43,793 nt of DNA. Origin: Candidatus Amulumruptor caecigallinarius. Lineage in GTDB: Bacteria; Bacteroidota; Bacteroidia; Bacteroidales; Muribaculaceae. The translations under genes and the position numbers were made by a program. Location: positions 1 through 43,793 of the forward strand of contig CALUMU010000016.1 in NCBI GenBank assembly GCA_944321825.1. The letters are read 5' to 3'. The notes beneath the pieces are model-generated. The model had not been told where the DNA came from. It searched no databases and saw only the letters and a program-made list of their open reading frames with translations. Shown one piece after another: positions 1-8,349 of this stretch (within the stretch, counting starts at the first letter, position 1; every line of letters begins with the position of its first letter).

Positions 1-9
1 TGGACTTAA

Positions 10-41
10 AAAAGCCTCAGCTTGTGAAAGTTGAGGCTTTT
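10..41. terminator. Hairpin terminator downstream of pnp
   Basis: A near-perfect hairpin has a 14-bp stem with one G-T pair (arms 10-23 and 28-41) and a GTGA loop. A-rich and T-rich flanks let it work in both directions. It lies about 275 bases past the pnp stop on the minus strand, so it could end a long pnp 3' untranslated region or a gene lying left of the window. Confidence 0.75.
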
Positions 42-315
42 GCTTAACTTTTTTGAGGAGGTTTTGCAACACCCTCTCTTTGTCCCCTAACGGGGAAGAA
101 AACCCACTGCCATTCCGGGCAAGCGGTCGCCACAGGTTGCGACCATACGACGAGGGCGGCGCGGTGTGGTGGTTACTATGCTCCCTCTGGGGGCTTTAAC
201 GGATGCGGAGATGCTCCACATTAGTAATGGTGGGGGGGATGAAACGGTTCAGGCCATGCTTGCTGTGGTGTGCAAGCATGGCCTGAGTATGTGTAGGGTT
301 GGTTACGAGTGCTGT
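42..315. other. Gene-free stretch downstream of pnp with a strong hairpin
   Basis: I see no convincing gene here. It contains a 14-bp perfect inverted repeat (250-263 with 272-285, extendable to 16 bp) around an 8-base loop, a seven-G run at 232-238, and a short inverted repeat at 125-144. The main hairpin has no T-tract on either side, so it is not a classical terminator. It may be a 3' UTR structure or the remains of a repeat. Confidence 0.45.
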
Positions 316-2589
316 TTACTCGAAGCGGGGACCCCGGTTGCCTCCGTCGCGTCGCGGGCCACGGTTGTTGCCGTCGCGTCGGGGAGCGCGTTCGCCTCCG
401 TCATGGCGGTGCATACGGTCGCCTCCGTCGCGGCGCGGACCGCGTGGAGCGCGTTCACGCTCTACATAGCCTTCGGGCTTGGGCTGGAGGGCGCGCAGCG
501 ACAGGCGGTATTTGCCGGTCTTGTTATCGATTTCGATGAGCTTGACTTCGAGTTCGTCGCCCTCTTTGATTCCTGATGCTTCCATGCTGTCGAGGCGGTC
601 CCATGAAATCTCGCTGATATGGAGCAGACCGTCGCGGTTAGGCATGAACTCTACGAATGCGCCGAATTCGAGTATCGAGCGGACGCGGCCTTTGTAGACC
701 TTGCCCTCTTCGGGCATTGCGACGATGGCATTGATCATGGCGAGAGCCTTGTCAATCGACTCCTTGTTGGCTGCGGCTACTTCGATATGTCCGCCTTCGT
801 CTACTTCGTCGATAGATACAGTGGCTCCGCTCTCTTCCTGGATGCCCTGTATCACCTTTCCGCCCGGGCCGATGACGGCACCGATAAGCTCCTTGGGTAT
901 GGTCATGGTGACGATGCGGGGTACGTGGGGCTTGTAGTCCTCGCGAGGAGCGGGTATGGTGGCTTCGATGATGTCGAGGATGTGGAGGCGGCCGTCACGA
1001 GCCTGGTTGAGGGCTTTTTCGAGGATTTCGTAGCTCAGGCCGTCGCACTTGATGTCCATCTGTGTGGCCGTGATGCCGTCACGTGTGCCTGTCACCTTGA
1101 AGTCCATGTCGCCGAGGTGGTCTTCGTCGCCGAGGATGTCGGAGAGCACTGCCCATTTGTCGCTTTCGGTGTCGGTGATAAGTCCCATGGCTATGCCGCT
1201 GACGGGCTTTTTCATCTTGACACCGGCATCAAGCAACGCGAGCGTGCCGGCGCATACGGTGGCCATGGACGACGAGCCGTTGCTCTCGAGGATGTCGCTG
1301 ACCACGCGGCACACATAGGGGAAGTCGGCGGGGAACATGCGCTTGAGGGCGCGGTGGGCGAGGTTACCGTGGCCGATTTCACGACGGCCTACGCCACGCT
1401 GGGGTTTGGCTTCGCCTGTGGAGAATGGGGGGAAGTTATAGTGGAGCAGGAAACGTTCGCGTCCCTGGTTGATTACGTCGTCGATGATTTTTTCGTCGAG
1501 CTTGGTGCCGAGTGTCACGGTAGAGAGCGACTGGGTCTCGCCACGGGTGAACACGGCCGAGCCGTGGGGGCCGGGGAGGTAGTCGACTTCGCACCATATG
1601 GGGCGGATGTCGGTGGTCTTGCGGCCGTCGAGGCGTATGCCTTCATCGAGGATGCAACGGCGCACGGCTTCTTTCTCTACGTCGTGGTAGTAACGTTTTA
1701 CCAAGGGTGTCTTCTCTTCGCGCTCGTCTTCGGGGAGCGACTCGATGTATTCGTCGCAGATGGCATCGAAGCTCTCCTGCCGCCAGTGCTTGTCAGCGCA
1801 TCCAGCCTTGGCTATGGCATAAGCCTTGTCGTAGCACTTGTCGTGTACGTCCTTGCGAAGATCTTCGTCATTGACTTCGTGGCAGTATTCGCGCTTGGTG
1901 AGCGAGCCGACCGCTTCGGCGAGTTCCATCTGCGCCTTGCATTGCACTTTGATGGCTTCGTGGGCGGCCTTAAGAGCCTCTAAGAGCTCGGCTTCCGATA
2001 CCTCGTCCATCTCACCCTCGACCATCATGATGTTGTCATATGTAGCGCCTACCATCAGCTCGATGTCGGCACGCTCGACTTCGTCAAATGTCGGGTCGAT
2101 GATGAACTTGCCGTCGACGCGGGCCACGCGCACCTCGCTGATAGGACCGTTAAAGGGGATGTCGCTGACGGCGAGGGCTGCCGAAGCGGCGAGTCCGGCG
2201 AGAGCGTCGGGCATGTCTACGCCGTCGGTGGAGTATAAGGTTATGTTGACAAAAGTGTCAGCGTGGTAATTGCTGGGGAAGAGGGGGCGGAGCACACGGT
2301 CAACCAGACGGGCTGTGAGGATTTCATAGTCCGAAGCACGGCCTTCACGCTTGAGGAAACCGCCGGGGAAACGTCCGAAAGACGAGAATTTTTCTTTGTA
2401 TTCGACTTGCAGGGGCATGAAATCTACGCCCTCACCGGCCTCCTTGGCCGTGACAACGGTGGCAAGGAGCATCGTATTGCCCATGCGCACTTCAACCGCT
2501 CCATCGGCTTGCTTGGCTAATTTACCAGTCTCTATGGTAATCTGGCGGCCATCAGGAAGCTCGATGGTTTTCTTGATTGGGTTTAACAT
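316..2589 (-). CDS. pnp: Polyribonucleotide nucleotidyltransferase (PNPase)
   Basis: PNPase degrades RNA 3' to 5' by phosphorolysis and works in the cytoplasm as a ring-shaped trimer. The 757-residue protein has the full family order: first RNase PH domain, helical linker, second RNase PH domain, a KH domain with a GPGG loop, and an S1 domain. Length is slightly above the usual ~700-720 because of a basic tail of about 55 residues (702-757) made of degenerate repeats such as GPRRDGG and APRRDG. Such Arg-Gly-rich tails often bind RNA; that role here is inference. The start is the ATG read at 2589, with a TAnnTTTG box about 50 bases upstream. It is divergent from birA. Confidence 0.97.
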   Translation of the reverse strand: MLNPIKKTIELPDGRQITIETGKLAKQADGAVEVRMGNTMLLATVVTAKEAGEGVDFMPLQVEYKEKFSSFGRFPGGFLKREGRASDYEILTARLVDRVLRPLFPSNYHADTFVNITLYSTDGVDMPDALAGLAASAALAVSDIPFNGPISEVRVARVDGKFIIDPTFDEVERADIELMVGATYDNIMMVEGEMDEVSEAELLEALKAAHEAIKVQCKAQMELAEAVGSLTKREYCHEVNDEDLRKDVHDKCYDKAYAIAKAGCADKHWRQESFDAICDEYIESLPEDEREEKTPLVKRYYHDVEKEAVRRCILDEGIRLDGRKTTDIRPIWCEVDYLPGPHGSAVFTRGETQSLSTVTLGTKLDEKIIDDVINQGRERFLLHYNFPPFSTGEAKPQRGVGRREIGHGNLAHRALKRMFPADFPYVCRVVSDILESNGSSSMATVCAGTLALLDAGVKMKKPVSGIAMGLITDTESDKWAVLSDILGDEDHLGDMDFKVTGTRDGITATQMDIKCDGLSYEILEKALNQARDGRLHILDIIEATIPAPREDYKPHVPRIVTMTIPKELIGAVIGPGGKVIQGIQEESGATVSIDEVDEGGHIEVAAANKESIDKALAMINAIVAMPEEGKVYKGRVRSILEFGAFVEFMPNRDGLLHISEISWDRLDSMEASGIKEGDELEVKLIEIDNKTGKYRLSLRALQPKPEGYVERERAPRGPRRDGGDRMHRHDGGERAPRRDGNNRGPRRDGGNRGPRFE

Positions 2590-2635
2590 TTAATGTGAAA
2601 TTTGATATGTGATTTTTTACTCTCTAATTCGTGCG

Positions 2636-2643
2636 CAAATTTA
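2636..2643 (-). promoter_or_regulatory. -7 box of the pnp promoter
   Basis: TAAATTTG on the minus strand matches the Bacteroidota -7 consensus TAnnTTTG exactly. It lies about 50 bases upstream of the pnp ATG. No clear -33 TTTG was found at the usual distance. Confidence 0.5.
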
Positions 2644-2720
2644 GCAAATATCTGCAGGATTAGGAAATTAACGCTTTATAAATATTATCCGCAAAGACTA
2701 TGGTGTTCGCTAAAATTGAT

Positions 2721-2728
2721 TAATTTTG
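2721..2728 (+). promoter_or_regulatory. -7 box of the birA promoter
   Basis: TAATTTTG matches TAnnTTTG and ends 23 bases before the chosen birA ATG. A matching -33 element is not evident. The position argues against translation starting further upstream. Confidence 0.45.
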
Positions 2729-2751
2729 AGCTTAAATGTGAATACTCACTT

Positions 2752-3522
2752 ATGATACATCAATTTGCACATATACACTTGCAGTCGGTCGGCTCGACCA
2801 ATACGGAGATGAAGGCGAGGGCTGCGGACCTGCCGGACTACGCGGTCATCTCCGCTGCCGAGCAGACCGCCGGCAGGGGGCAGCGCGGCAACTCGTGGGA
2901 GGCAGCGCCGGGCGAAAATGTTACGATGTCGATGCTGCTGCGGCCTAAACATATCAAGGCTTCGGAGCAGTTTTATATCTCCCAGATCGTGGCACTTGCG
3001 GTAGCTTCGGTATTGCGCGGGCTGCTGCGCAGGGCAGGGGCGGATGTTGCCGGCCATGTGGCGGTGAAATGGCCCAATGACATATATGTCGGCGACCGTA
3101 AAATCTGCGGCATACTGATCGAAAACACTCTGTCGGGGCGGAATATCTTACATTCGGTAGCCGGCATAGGGCTGAATGTCAACCAGCGGGTGTTCGTGTC
3201 CGATGCTCCAAACCCTGTGTCGCTTTATCAGCTGACCCGGACCGTGTGGGATGTGGATGAGGTGATGAATCTCATTGTGGGTGAAATCATGGTGCTTATG
3301 GAGCTGTATGACCGTGAGGATGCGGATATGGACGGGCTTCGGAGCGGCTATGCGGATTTGCTATGGCGGAGGTCAGGGCTGTATCCGTATGTCGACAATG
3401 TCAGGCATGAGGAAATCATGGCATCGGTCCAGTCGGTCGCCCCTGACGGCATGTTGACGCTGAGGCTTGCCGACGGAAGCACACGCACGTATGCTTTCAA
3501 GGAGGTGGCGGCGATATTGTAG
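2752..3522 (+). CDS. birA: Biotin--[acetyl-CoA-carboxylase] ligase
   Basis: This enzyme activates biotin with ATP and attaches it to the biotin carrier protein of carboxylases. The 256-residue cytoplasmic protein shows the catalytic-domain hallmarks: a GRGQRGNSW biotin/AMP loop near residues 42-50 and KWPNDIY followed by KICGILIE. There is no N-terminal winged-helix domain, so it is a ligase-only (class I) form that should not repress biotin genes. An open frame extends upstream to 2602, but that part has no BirA-like sequence and lies across the likely promoter, so the ATG at 2752 was chosen. The gene converges on the regulator gene at 3544 with about 20 bases between them. Confidence 0.93.
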   Translation: MIHQFAHIHLQSVGSTNTEMKARAADLPDYAVISAAEQTAGRGQRGNSWEAAPGENVTMSMLLRPKHIKASEQFYISQIVALAVASVLRGLLRRAGADVAGHVAVKWPNDIYVGDRKICGILIENTLSGRNILHSVAGIGLNVNQRVFVSDAPNPVSLYQLTRTVWDVDEVMNLIVGEIMVLMELYDREDADMDGLRSGYADLLWRRSGLYPYVDNVRHEEIMASVQSVAPDGMLTLRLADGSTRTYAFKEVAAIL

Positions 3523-3543
3523 GTGGCGGCTGCTTGCAGCTGC

Positions 3544-5214
3544 TTAAAGCTTTGAGGAGCGCAATCCGTCGAGCCATTGCTCGTCGGAGGGGCGGATAGA
3601 CATGATGTCGGCCTCGAAGGTGTCGCGGCTGATGGCGCGGTTGCGCAGGCGGTTGCGGTAGGAGTAGATGGTGTTGACCGAGTAGTTGAGGAGCTCGGCT
3701 ATCCGTCCGCTCTCCTCGATGCCGAGGCGCATGAAGGCAAGCAACCTCAAGTCAGTAGTCAGGGTACCGTCGGCGGGGATGTCGAGCTGTTCGCCGGGTT
3801 TCAGCAGGCTGTTGACTTTCTCAGGGAAATCGGGGTAAAGGTGCAGGAAGGCGTTGTCGAATACATCGTAAAAGTCCTTTGATTGCTCCTCGATGAATTT
3901 GCCCGATTTTGTCATCTTGTAAAGGTCGTCGACTTTGCCGGCGGATATTTTGCGGTTGGCGAATTTGCAAAATTGATTGAGCTTGTCCATGTAAATGGAG
4001 CAGAGTTCGAGAAACTGGCTGATGTAGACCTGCTTGGCGGCATTGGCTGCGGTCAGGTTGTTGCGCAGACGTTCCATACGGTCCATGTCTTTACGCAGCT
4101 TGACAAACATGGATATGGCCACAATCAGCATCACCGCCAAGCCACCGAGCACCCACAGCATACGGTTGCGGCTGCTGTCGAGCTGCGCCGTGTGTGATGC
4201 CTCTATAAACGGCAGCGCGGAGCCTGTCTCGCTGATGCGGAGTTCGCTCCCGGAGTTTACCGCGCTTTTGAGGGCTGCTATCAGGTATGTGTATGCCCTC
4301 TCCACATCGCCATGGTCGTACAGGCGCTGGCCGAGGGTCTGCAGCGAGCTTATTTCCTGCACTGCTGCTTTGAGGTCGGCGGTGGCCGAGAGTGCGAGAT
4401 AGTAGATTTCTTCGTCGTATCTGCCCTCGGCCCGGGCGATGGTGCTCATCTGGTAGGCAGCATAAGCAAACAGGCGCGAGTCGCGTGGGATGATGCGCAT
4501 GAGCTGGGATGTGTAGCTCCATGCTTTTGACAGTTCGCCACGGGTGAAATAATACCCTCCTGATTGGAGCAGGTACATAGGGGAATCCTTGCTCAGGCTC
4601 TGTATGAGCATCCGTTGGTGCTCGTGCGCCTTGTCGGCAAAGTGCATGTCGGCAAAATGTTGCTGCCCGCGCAGACTGGCGAGGAAACCGTACATCGACC
4701 TGCCCGAATAGTGATAGAGAGCCATCTGCTCGCGGTTGAACCCCGAGGTGTCGACCGAGGCAAACAGGGCGAGTGCCGGCGCGATGGTGCCGTTGAGCGG
4801 GAGTATCGCGGCGGCTTTAAGTGCGCCTACGGATGCCAGCGAGTCCGCTCCTTTCCGCAGTCCCTCGTCGCGTAACAGCGTGAAGTATTTCACTGCCGAA
4901 TCAGTGTTGAACCCCTCATACGCCTCGCCTACGGCAAGTATTTTTTTTAGCGAGACAGTCCCGGTGGGTATGCTGTCGAGGTCGCGTTTGAGCCGTTCGA
5001 TAAACTGTTGGCGGTTGGCTATGTATCCGTCGCTCATCGACAGCTCGCGGTCCACCGTTTTCAGGGCAGCATCTATCTCTTGCTGGCTGACGGCAGGGGC
5101 GGCGTAGGCTGTGCATACACACAGGATGCAGATAAGGTACGCGGCCAGGCGGCTGACAGCTGATGGCGTGGTGTTTTTGTGGTAGATAAAGGTGTGGCGG
5201 TGTGTTGATGTCAT
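3544..5214 (-). CDS. Membrane-anchored TPR/HTH regulator, DUF6377-like
   Basis: The 556-residue protein has a hydrophobic N-terminal export signal (about 20-40), then a helical repeat region that looks like TPRs. A single membrane helix follows near 345-366, then a coiled coil, and finally a C-terminal LuxR-like helix-turn-helix (RIAELLNYSVNTIYSYRNR). This matches the Bacteroidota DUF6377 architecture as I know it: a periplasmic sensor joined to a cytoplasmic DNA-binding domain. Target genes and ligand cannot be read from the sequence. The coding strand carries an eight-A run (4941-4948 on the plus strand). The start at 5214 lies only about five bases from a -7 box, so the mRNA could be nearly leaderless. 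Confidence 0.8.
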   Translation of the reverse strand: MTSTHRHTFIYHKNTTPSAVSRLAAYLICILCVCTAYAAPAVSQQEIDAALKTVDRELSMSDGYIANRQQFIERLKRDLDSIPTGTVSLKKILAVGEAYEGFNTDSAVKYFTLLRDEGLRKGADSLASVGALKAAAILPLNGTIAPALALFASVDTSGFNREQMALYHYSGRSMYGFLASLRGQQHFADMHFADKAHEHQRMLIQSLSKDSPMYLLQSGGYYFTRGELSKAWSYTSQLMRIIPRDSRLFAYAAYQMSTIARAEGRYDEEIYYLALSATADLKAAVQEISSLQTLGQRLYDHGDVERAYTYLIAALKSAVNSGSELRISETGSALPFIEASHTAQLDSSRNRMLWVLGGLAVMLIVAISMFVKLRKDMDRMERLRNNLTAANAAKQVYISQFLELCSIYMDKLNQFCKFANRKISAGKVDDLYKMTKSGKFIEEQSKDFYDVFDNAFLHLYPDFPEKVNSLLKPGEQLDIPADGTLTTDLRLLAFMRLGIEESGRIAELLNYSVNTIYSYRNRLRNRAISRDTFEADIMSIRPSDEQWLDGLRSSKL

Positions 5215-5219
5215 CGCTG

Positions 5220-5259
5220 CAAAATTACATCAAAATCGCGATTAAAAGCGGTATACCGC
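5220..5259 (-). promoter_or_regulatory. Promoter box and palindrome ahead of the DUF6377-like regulator
   Basis: TAATTTTG on the minus strand (5220-5227) matches the -7 consensus and sits about five bases before the ATG. A 12-bp perfect palindrome, GCGGTATACCGC, lies at 5248-5259 where the -33 region would be, so it could be an operator. No -33 TTTG is seen. The operator role is inference. Confidence 0.4.
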
Positions 5260-5363
5260 CGTTAATTTTCCGCCACGATTCACTCTGGAGGCATGAAATA
5301 TCTGTAGATTCCGAGGGATATGAGCAACAGTTAAGTTAAAAATAGTTAATTATCGGGTGGGGT

Positions 5364-5395
5364 TTTGTAGATGTGGCTTTATGAATGTAATTTTG
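5364..5395 (+). promoter_or_regulatory. Promoter of ssrA
   Basis: TTTG (5364-5367), 20 bases, then TAATTTTG (5388-5395) fit the Bacteroidota -33/-7 pattern. The predicted transcript start lies about 30-35 bases before the mature tmRNA 5' end. Confidence 0.7.
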
Positions 5396-5434
5396 CATCC
5401 CTTAATTATTCCCACCGGGAAGTTTGGCAAAAAC

Positions 5435-5833
5435 GGGGCTGACCGGTTTTGACAGCGTGTAGAGGTGGTGAGTAAGCATGCAGAGTGATGATGCCTACAC
5501 TCTATAATCAGAGACATCAGCAAGTTTTAAATGGCGAAAATAACTACGCTCTTGCTGCCTGATCGAAGTACAGTAGACAAGGCTTAATCTCCGCAACAGT
5601 TGCAGAGACAAGACATCGCCCGGGAGTCCTTTTTCCGAGACAACCCGATTAGGCGGTGCAGAAATATCGGGAATAGGGTGCCGGGAGCCTCGCGTGGCAT
5701 CCGAAATCTTAGAGGCTAAGGATAGCATTGGTCGTCACCTGCCTGTGCCGTCACGAAAACCAAGTGGTGACTAAGCATGTAGAAAGCTCATTAGTTCCGC
5801 GTTTGGACGAGGGTTCAAGTCCCTCCAGCTCCA
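5435..5833 (+). ncRNA. ssrA: Transfer-messenger RNA (tmRNA)
   Basis: tmRNA rescues stalled ribosomes and tags their unfinished proteins for degradation. The 5' end GGGGCTG (5435-5441) pairs with CAGCTCC (5826-5832) to form the acceptor stem. The 3' part carries a T-arm (GGGTTCAAGTCCC), and the RNA is a single piece. The tag frame at 5533-5562 reads GENNYALAA then TGA, with GGC as the likely resume codon. This resembles tags I recall from Porphyromonas and Bacteroides. The full CCA end is not encoded after the discriminator A at 5833 and must be added enzymatically. It has its own promoter and a strong terminator. Confidence 0.96.
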
Positions 5834-5855
5834 CAAAACCATAGGATGTTTACGT

Positions 5856-5906
5856 AAACAGTCGTGGCTGTATCCTGAATGATAGGACACAGCCACGACT
5901 GTTTTT
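5856..5906 (+). terminator. Terminator of ssrA, likely bidirectional
   Basis: A perfect 14-bp stem (5858-5871 with 5889-5902), extended by A-T pairs, is followed by a T run on the plus strand. It starts about 20 bases after the tmRNA end. It also lies just past the stop of the minus-strand vWA gene, so it may end both transcripts. Confidence 0.85.
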
Positions 5907-5921
5907 GTTTGTAAGATCAGG

Positions 5922-8072
5922 CTATGGCACCATTACTTTTTTCATGAGGTTGCCCTTGCGGTAGATGTATATTCCGGACGAGGGATTTGTAACCTTTGCT
6001 CCCATTAGATTGTAAATCTCTACATCAGGGTCATTGATGTCGAAAGATCCGGTTTTTTCGTCCCATATGTAATCGAATCCCGAATCTGACACCTCTGCTC
6101 CTGCAAGCCGCAGGATGAATGATTTGGCGGTTTCTTGTACCAACGGGAACAGATCGCCCAGAGATGTCGAGCAGTCGAGGGCAAATATGATTGCCATGGA
6201 TGATTTAATATCTTCGACTGTCACATCGCCTCCTTTGGCGTTTTCGTCGTTATGTCCCCACTTGTCATGTGAGGGGATGTATATCCACTGGTCAAACTCC
6301 GTGTTGTTTACCTGTAGGAGCCCGCCTTCCAAGTTGCGGCAGTCGTTCAGTATGATTTTGACATTGATGTCATCCTGGACTGTCGCTATCGTAGAGCCTG
6401 TTGCCGATGTAAACCCATGGTATGTAACGTTCTCAAGCGACTTGTTGTCGATATTGAAAGTGCCCTCAAACCATATTTGCGATTTTGTAACATCGTCTGC
6501 TGCTCCGTCTAAGGTATAGCGGTACAAATCGCCGTGCGACATCATGGGCACGGAGATGGTGACGACGCGCTTCGAAATCTGTTTGTTGAGGCTGTCGTAC
6601 AGGTCTGTAAGCTGTTTTTGCAGTCCGTCTATGTCTTCGACTGTAGAGATGTACGGATTATCGGGATTGTCCTCGTCATCTGACTTTGAGGAAAGCGATG
6701 CGAGATTGTACATAAACAGCTCGTCATCGACCACATCGTTGCTCTTCAGCCCTATGGCATAAGCCGTCAGGGGGATTCCCTGTATGGCGGTTTGTGGTAT
6801 ACGTTCGGCGAGATATGAAGCGTAGCCTTTCGATGTGCGGTATTCTGGCTTCATCGCAAGCGAGCCCTGATCGAGGCCATCGGTAAATGTGACGAGGACT
6901 GCGTTGCTCAGATTGCTTGGGAAGGTTTGTGATTCGAGCATGTTGATCGACTGGTCCACCGCGTAATACAGCAGTGTGGCGTTGCCCATCTGTAGGTCGT
7001 CTACGAAAGAGGTGAAGTCGTCTTTTGATATTTGGTCGAGCTGTGATATCGGTTTGGTCGTGACTCTGTTGTTGAACGCGACGATTCCCATAAACACCCC
7101 GTAGTCCTCGGGGAGCGGGTTGTCGAAGCCGTCAGGCAGGGTGAGCACGCAATTCCTGCCGGTGCTGCCTGTAACTGCAGAGCCAGGATTCAGGGTAGAG
7201 GTAGCTGTGAAGTATTCGGCCGGTATGACTATCTTTCCGTTGTCAAGGGTGCCGTATTGCGAGCCGCTTTGCCCGTTTTCCGTACAATTCTGGGTGATGG
7301 TCCAGACATCATCTCCTGAAGTCGCCTCATATGGGCTGACATACACTTTGGCGGGATCTTCGGCATTTATGTTTATGTAAGTCTGCCCGGATGGATTGAT
7401 GATGCGATAGATGGATGGGTTGTCAGTGGATTTTTCTACGTCAACCCCTGCTATCAGAGGGTCTCCGGCCGATGTGACGGCTATGGGGTCTTCCCACTCG
7501 CCGTGTCCTATGTTAACCCAGTTTTCGGGTTCGGGAGTGTAATCAAGTACGCCGTCGGGGAATACGATTTTGTGTACGTAGGTCGAGAGCCGGGCATCCG
7601 ATGCCGGCTGGTTTAATGTAGATGAACTTGTGTTGTCGGTGACTGAGAATGCCCCTATCGGAAATTCGATAGTGTTTTCGTCCGTTATTTTGCCATAGTA
7701 CCTGCTGTCGAACCCGTTTTCAGGGCATCTTTGAAAGACGTGATAATACCATGAAGTCCAGGAGTTTTTGGTATATTTAAATTTGAAGTAGTCGATATAC
7801 ACTGCATTGGCATTGTCGCAATGGATGTATACATATACATTGTCATAAAGCCAGGAGGATCCCATGGTATGGTTGGAATACGGTTGCAGGCGGAACACTT
7901 TGGGACGGTCGTCCGAACGTTCGACATTTACGTTCCAAGTTTTGTTATAATTACTGTAGATGCCTGTAAGTGCACCCTCAGTCCATTGGGCCTGTCCGAC
8001 AGGGGTCCATGTCTCCGTGCGGCCGGCTAAACATGTAATCGCCAGGGCCATAAGAAGCAAAATGTGTTTCAT
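5922..8072 (-). CDS. Secreted von Willebrand A-like protein with permuted metal site
   Basis: The 716-residue protein starts with a signal peptide (1-17). Two related beta-rich repeats follow, about 22-175 and 185-313; both begin W-x-x-[VI]-G and end with a P-D-G motif. Residues 325-500 resemble a von Willebrand A domain without its first strand: VAFNN at 331-335, a T-L-L-Y-Y helix start, and VTFTDGLDQGS near 394. The DxSxS motif that normally opens such a domain (DCSTS, 633-637) lies instead near the C-terminus, after a strand-like IIFAL and before a helix. The tail (686-716: YNLMGAKV, GIYIYRKG, KKVMVP) resembles a type IX secretion C-terminal sorting domain, suggesting surface delivery. Ligand and role are unknown. 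Confidence 0.75.
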   Translation of the reverse strand: MKHILLLMALAITCLAGRTETWTPVGQAQWTEGALTGIYSNYNKTWNVNVERSDDRPKVFRLQPYSNHTMGSSWLYDNVYVYIHCDNANAVYIDYFKFKYTKNSWTSWYYHVFQRCPENGFDSRYYGKITDENTIEFPIGAFSVTDNTSSSTLNQPASDARLSTYVHKIVFPDGVLDYTPEPENWVNIGHGEWEDPIAVTSAGDPLIAGVDVEKSTDNPSIYRIINPSGQTYININAEDPAKVYVSPYEATSGDDVWTITQNCTENGQSGSQYGTLDNGKIVIPAEYFTATSTLNPGSAVTGSTGRNCVLTLPDGFDNPLPEDYGVFMGIVAFNNRVTTKPISQLDQISKDDFTSFVDDLQMGNATLLYYAVDQSINMLESQTFPSNLSNAVLVTFTDGLDQGSLAMKPEYRTSKGYASYLAERIPQTAIQGIPLTAYAIGLKSNDVVDDELFMYNLASLSSKSDDEDNPDNPYISTVEDIDGLQKQLTDLYDSLNKQISKRVVTISVPMMSHGDLYRYTLDGAADDVTKSQIWFEGTFNIDNKSLENVTYHGFTSATGSTIATVQDDINVKIILNDCRNLEGGLLQVNNTEFDQWIYIPSHDKWGHNDENAKGGDVTVEDIKSSMAIIFALDCSTSLGDLFPLVQETAKSFILRLAGAEVSDSGFDYIWDEKTGSFDINDPDVEIYNLMGAKVTNPSSGIYIYRKGNLMKKVMVP

Positions 8073-8341
8073 AGCAAAAGAAATGCGATAGGTGGCCTTA
8101 CAGCCCTGTCGGCCGGTTTAGACATAACGAGGCGTGGACTGGTTTACTATATCTCCGAAAGACGGTCCTGAGAAAACCTTGAATGCGAGATATGAGCGGG
8201 CAGCCCACGCGCTATGCGTGAGAACCGTATTGTCATCTCTTGCATTCGTTGAAAATTTCTCAGGTTTTCTTTCGCAAGACAAGCAAAACGCTTCTTCTTT
8301 GATGATCCAGATGTAGTGGATGGACTTTAATCCATCCACGG
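8073..8341 (-). promoter_or_regulatory. Structured 5' leader of the vWA gene
   Basis: If transcription starts from the box at 8342-8349, the mRNA has a leader of about 265 bases. It would open with a 9-bp perfect hairpin (8316-8324 with 8331-8339, six-base loop). Further in lies a nested structure: 8167-8175 pairs with 8256-8264 (9 bp), 8181-8186 with 8242-8247, 8187-8191 with 8235-8239, and 8206-8210 with 8216-8220. A second pairing of 8170-8178 with 8264-8272 would compete with the outer helix. No known riboswitch class was recognised. A 73-codon GTG-start frame (8118-8339) overlaps it but looks non-coding. Confidence 0.45.
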
Positions 8342-8349
8342 CAAAGTTA
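8342..8349 (-). promoter_or_regulatory. -7 box of the vWA gene promoter
   Basis: TAACTTTG on the minus strand matches TAnnTTTG exactly. No -33 TTTG is present at the usual spacing, so an activator may be needed. That last point is inference. Confidence 0.5.

Noticed and set aside
619-1983. A 454-codon open frame antisense to pnp
   Set aside because: It overlaps the whole PNPase core and has no family features; it reflects the codon bias of the real gene.
5495-5728. A 77-codon frame on the minus strand
   Set aside because: It lies inside the tmRNA gene on the opposite strand.
8118-8339. A 73-codon GTG-start frame in the vWA leader
   Set aside because: It would start at or before the predicted transcript start and overlaps strong RNA structure; no ribosome site or known domain. 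Repeated homologs would reopen it.
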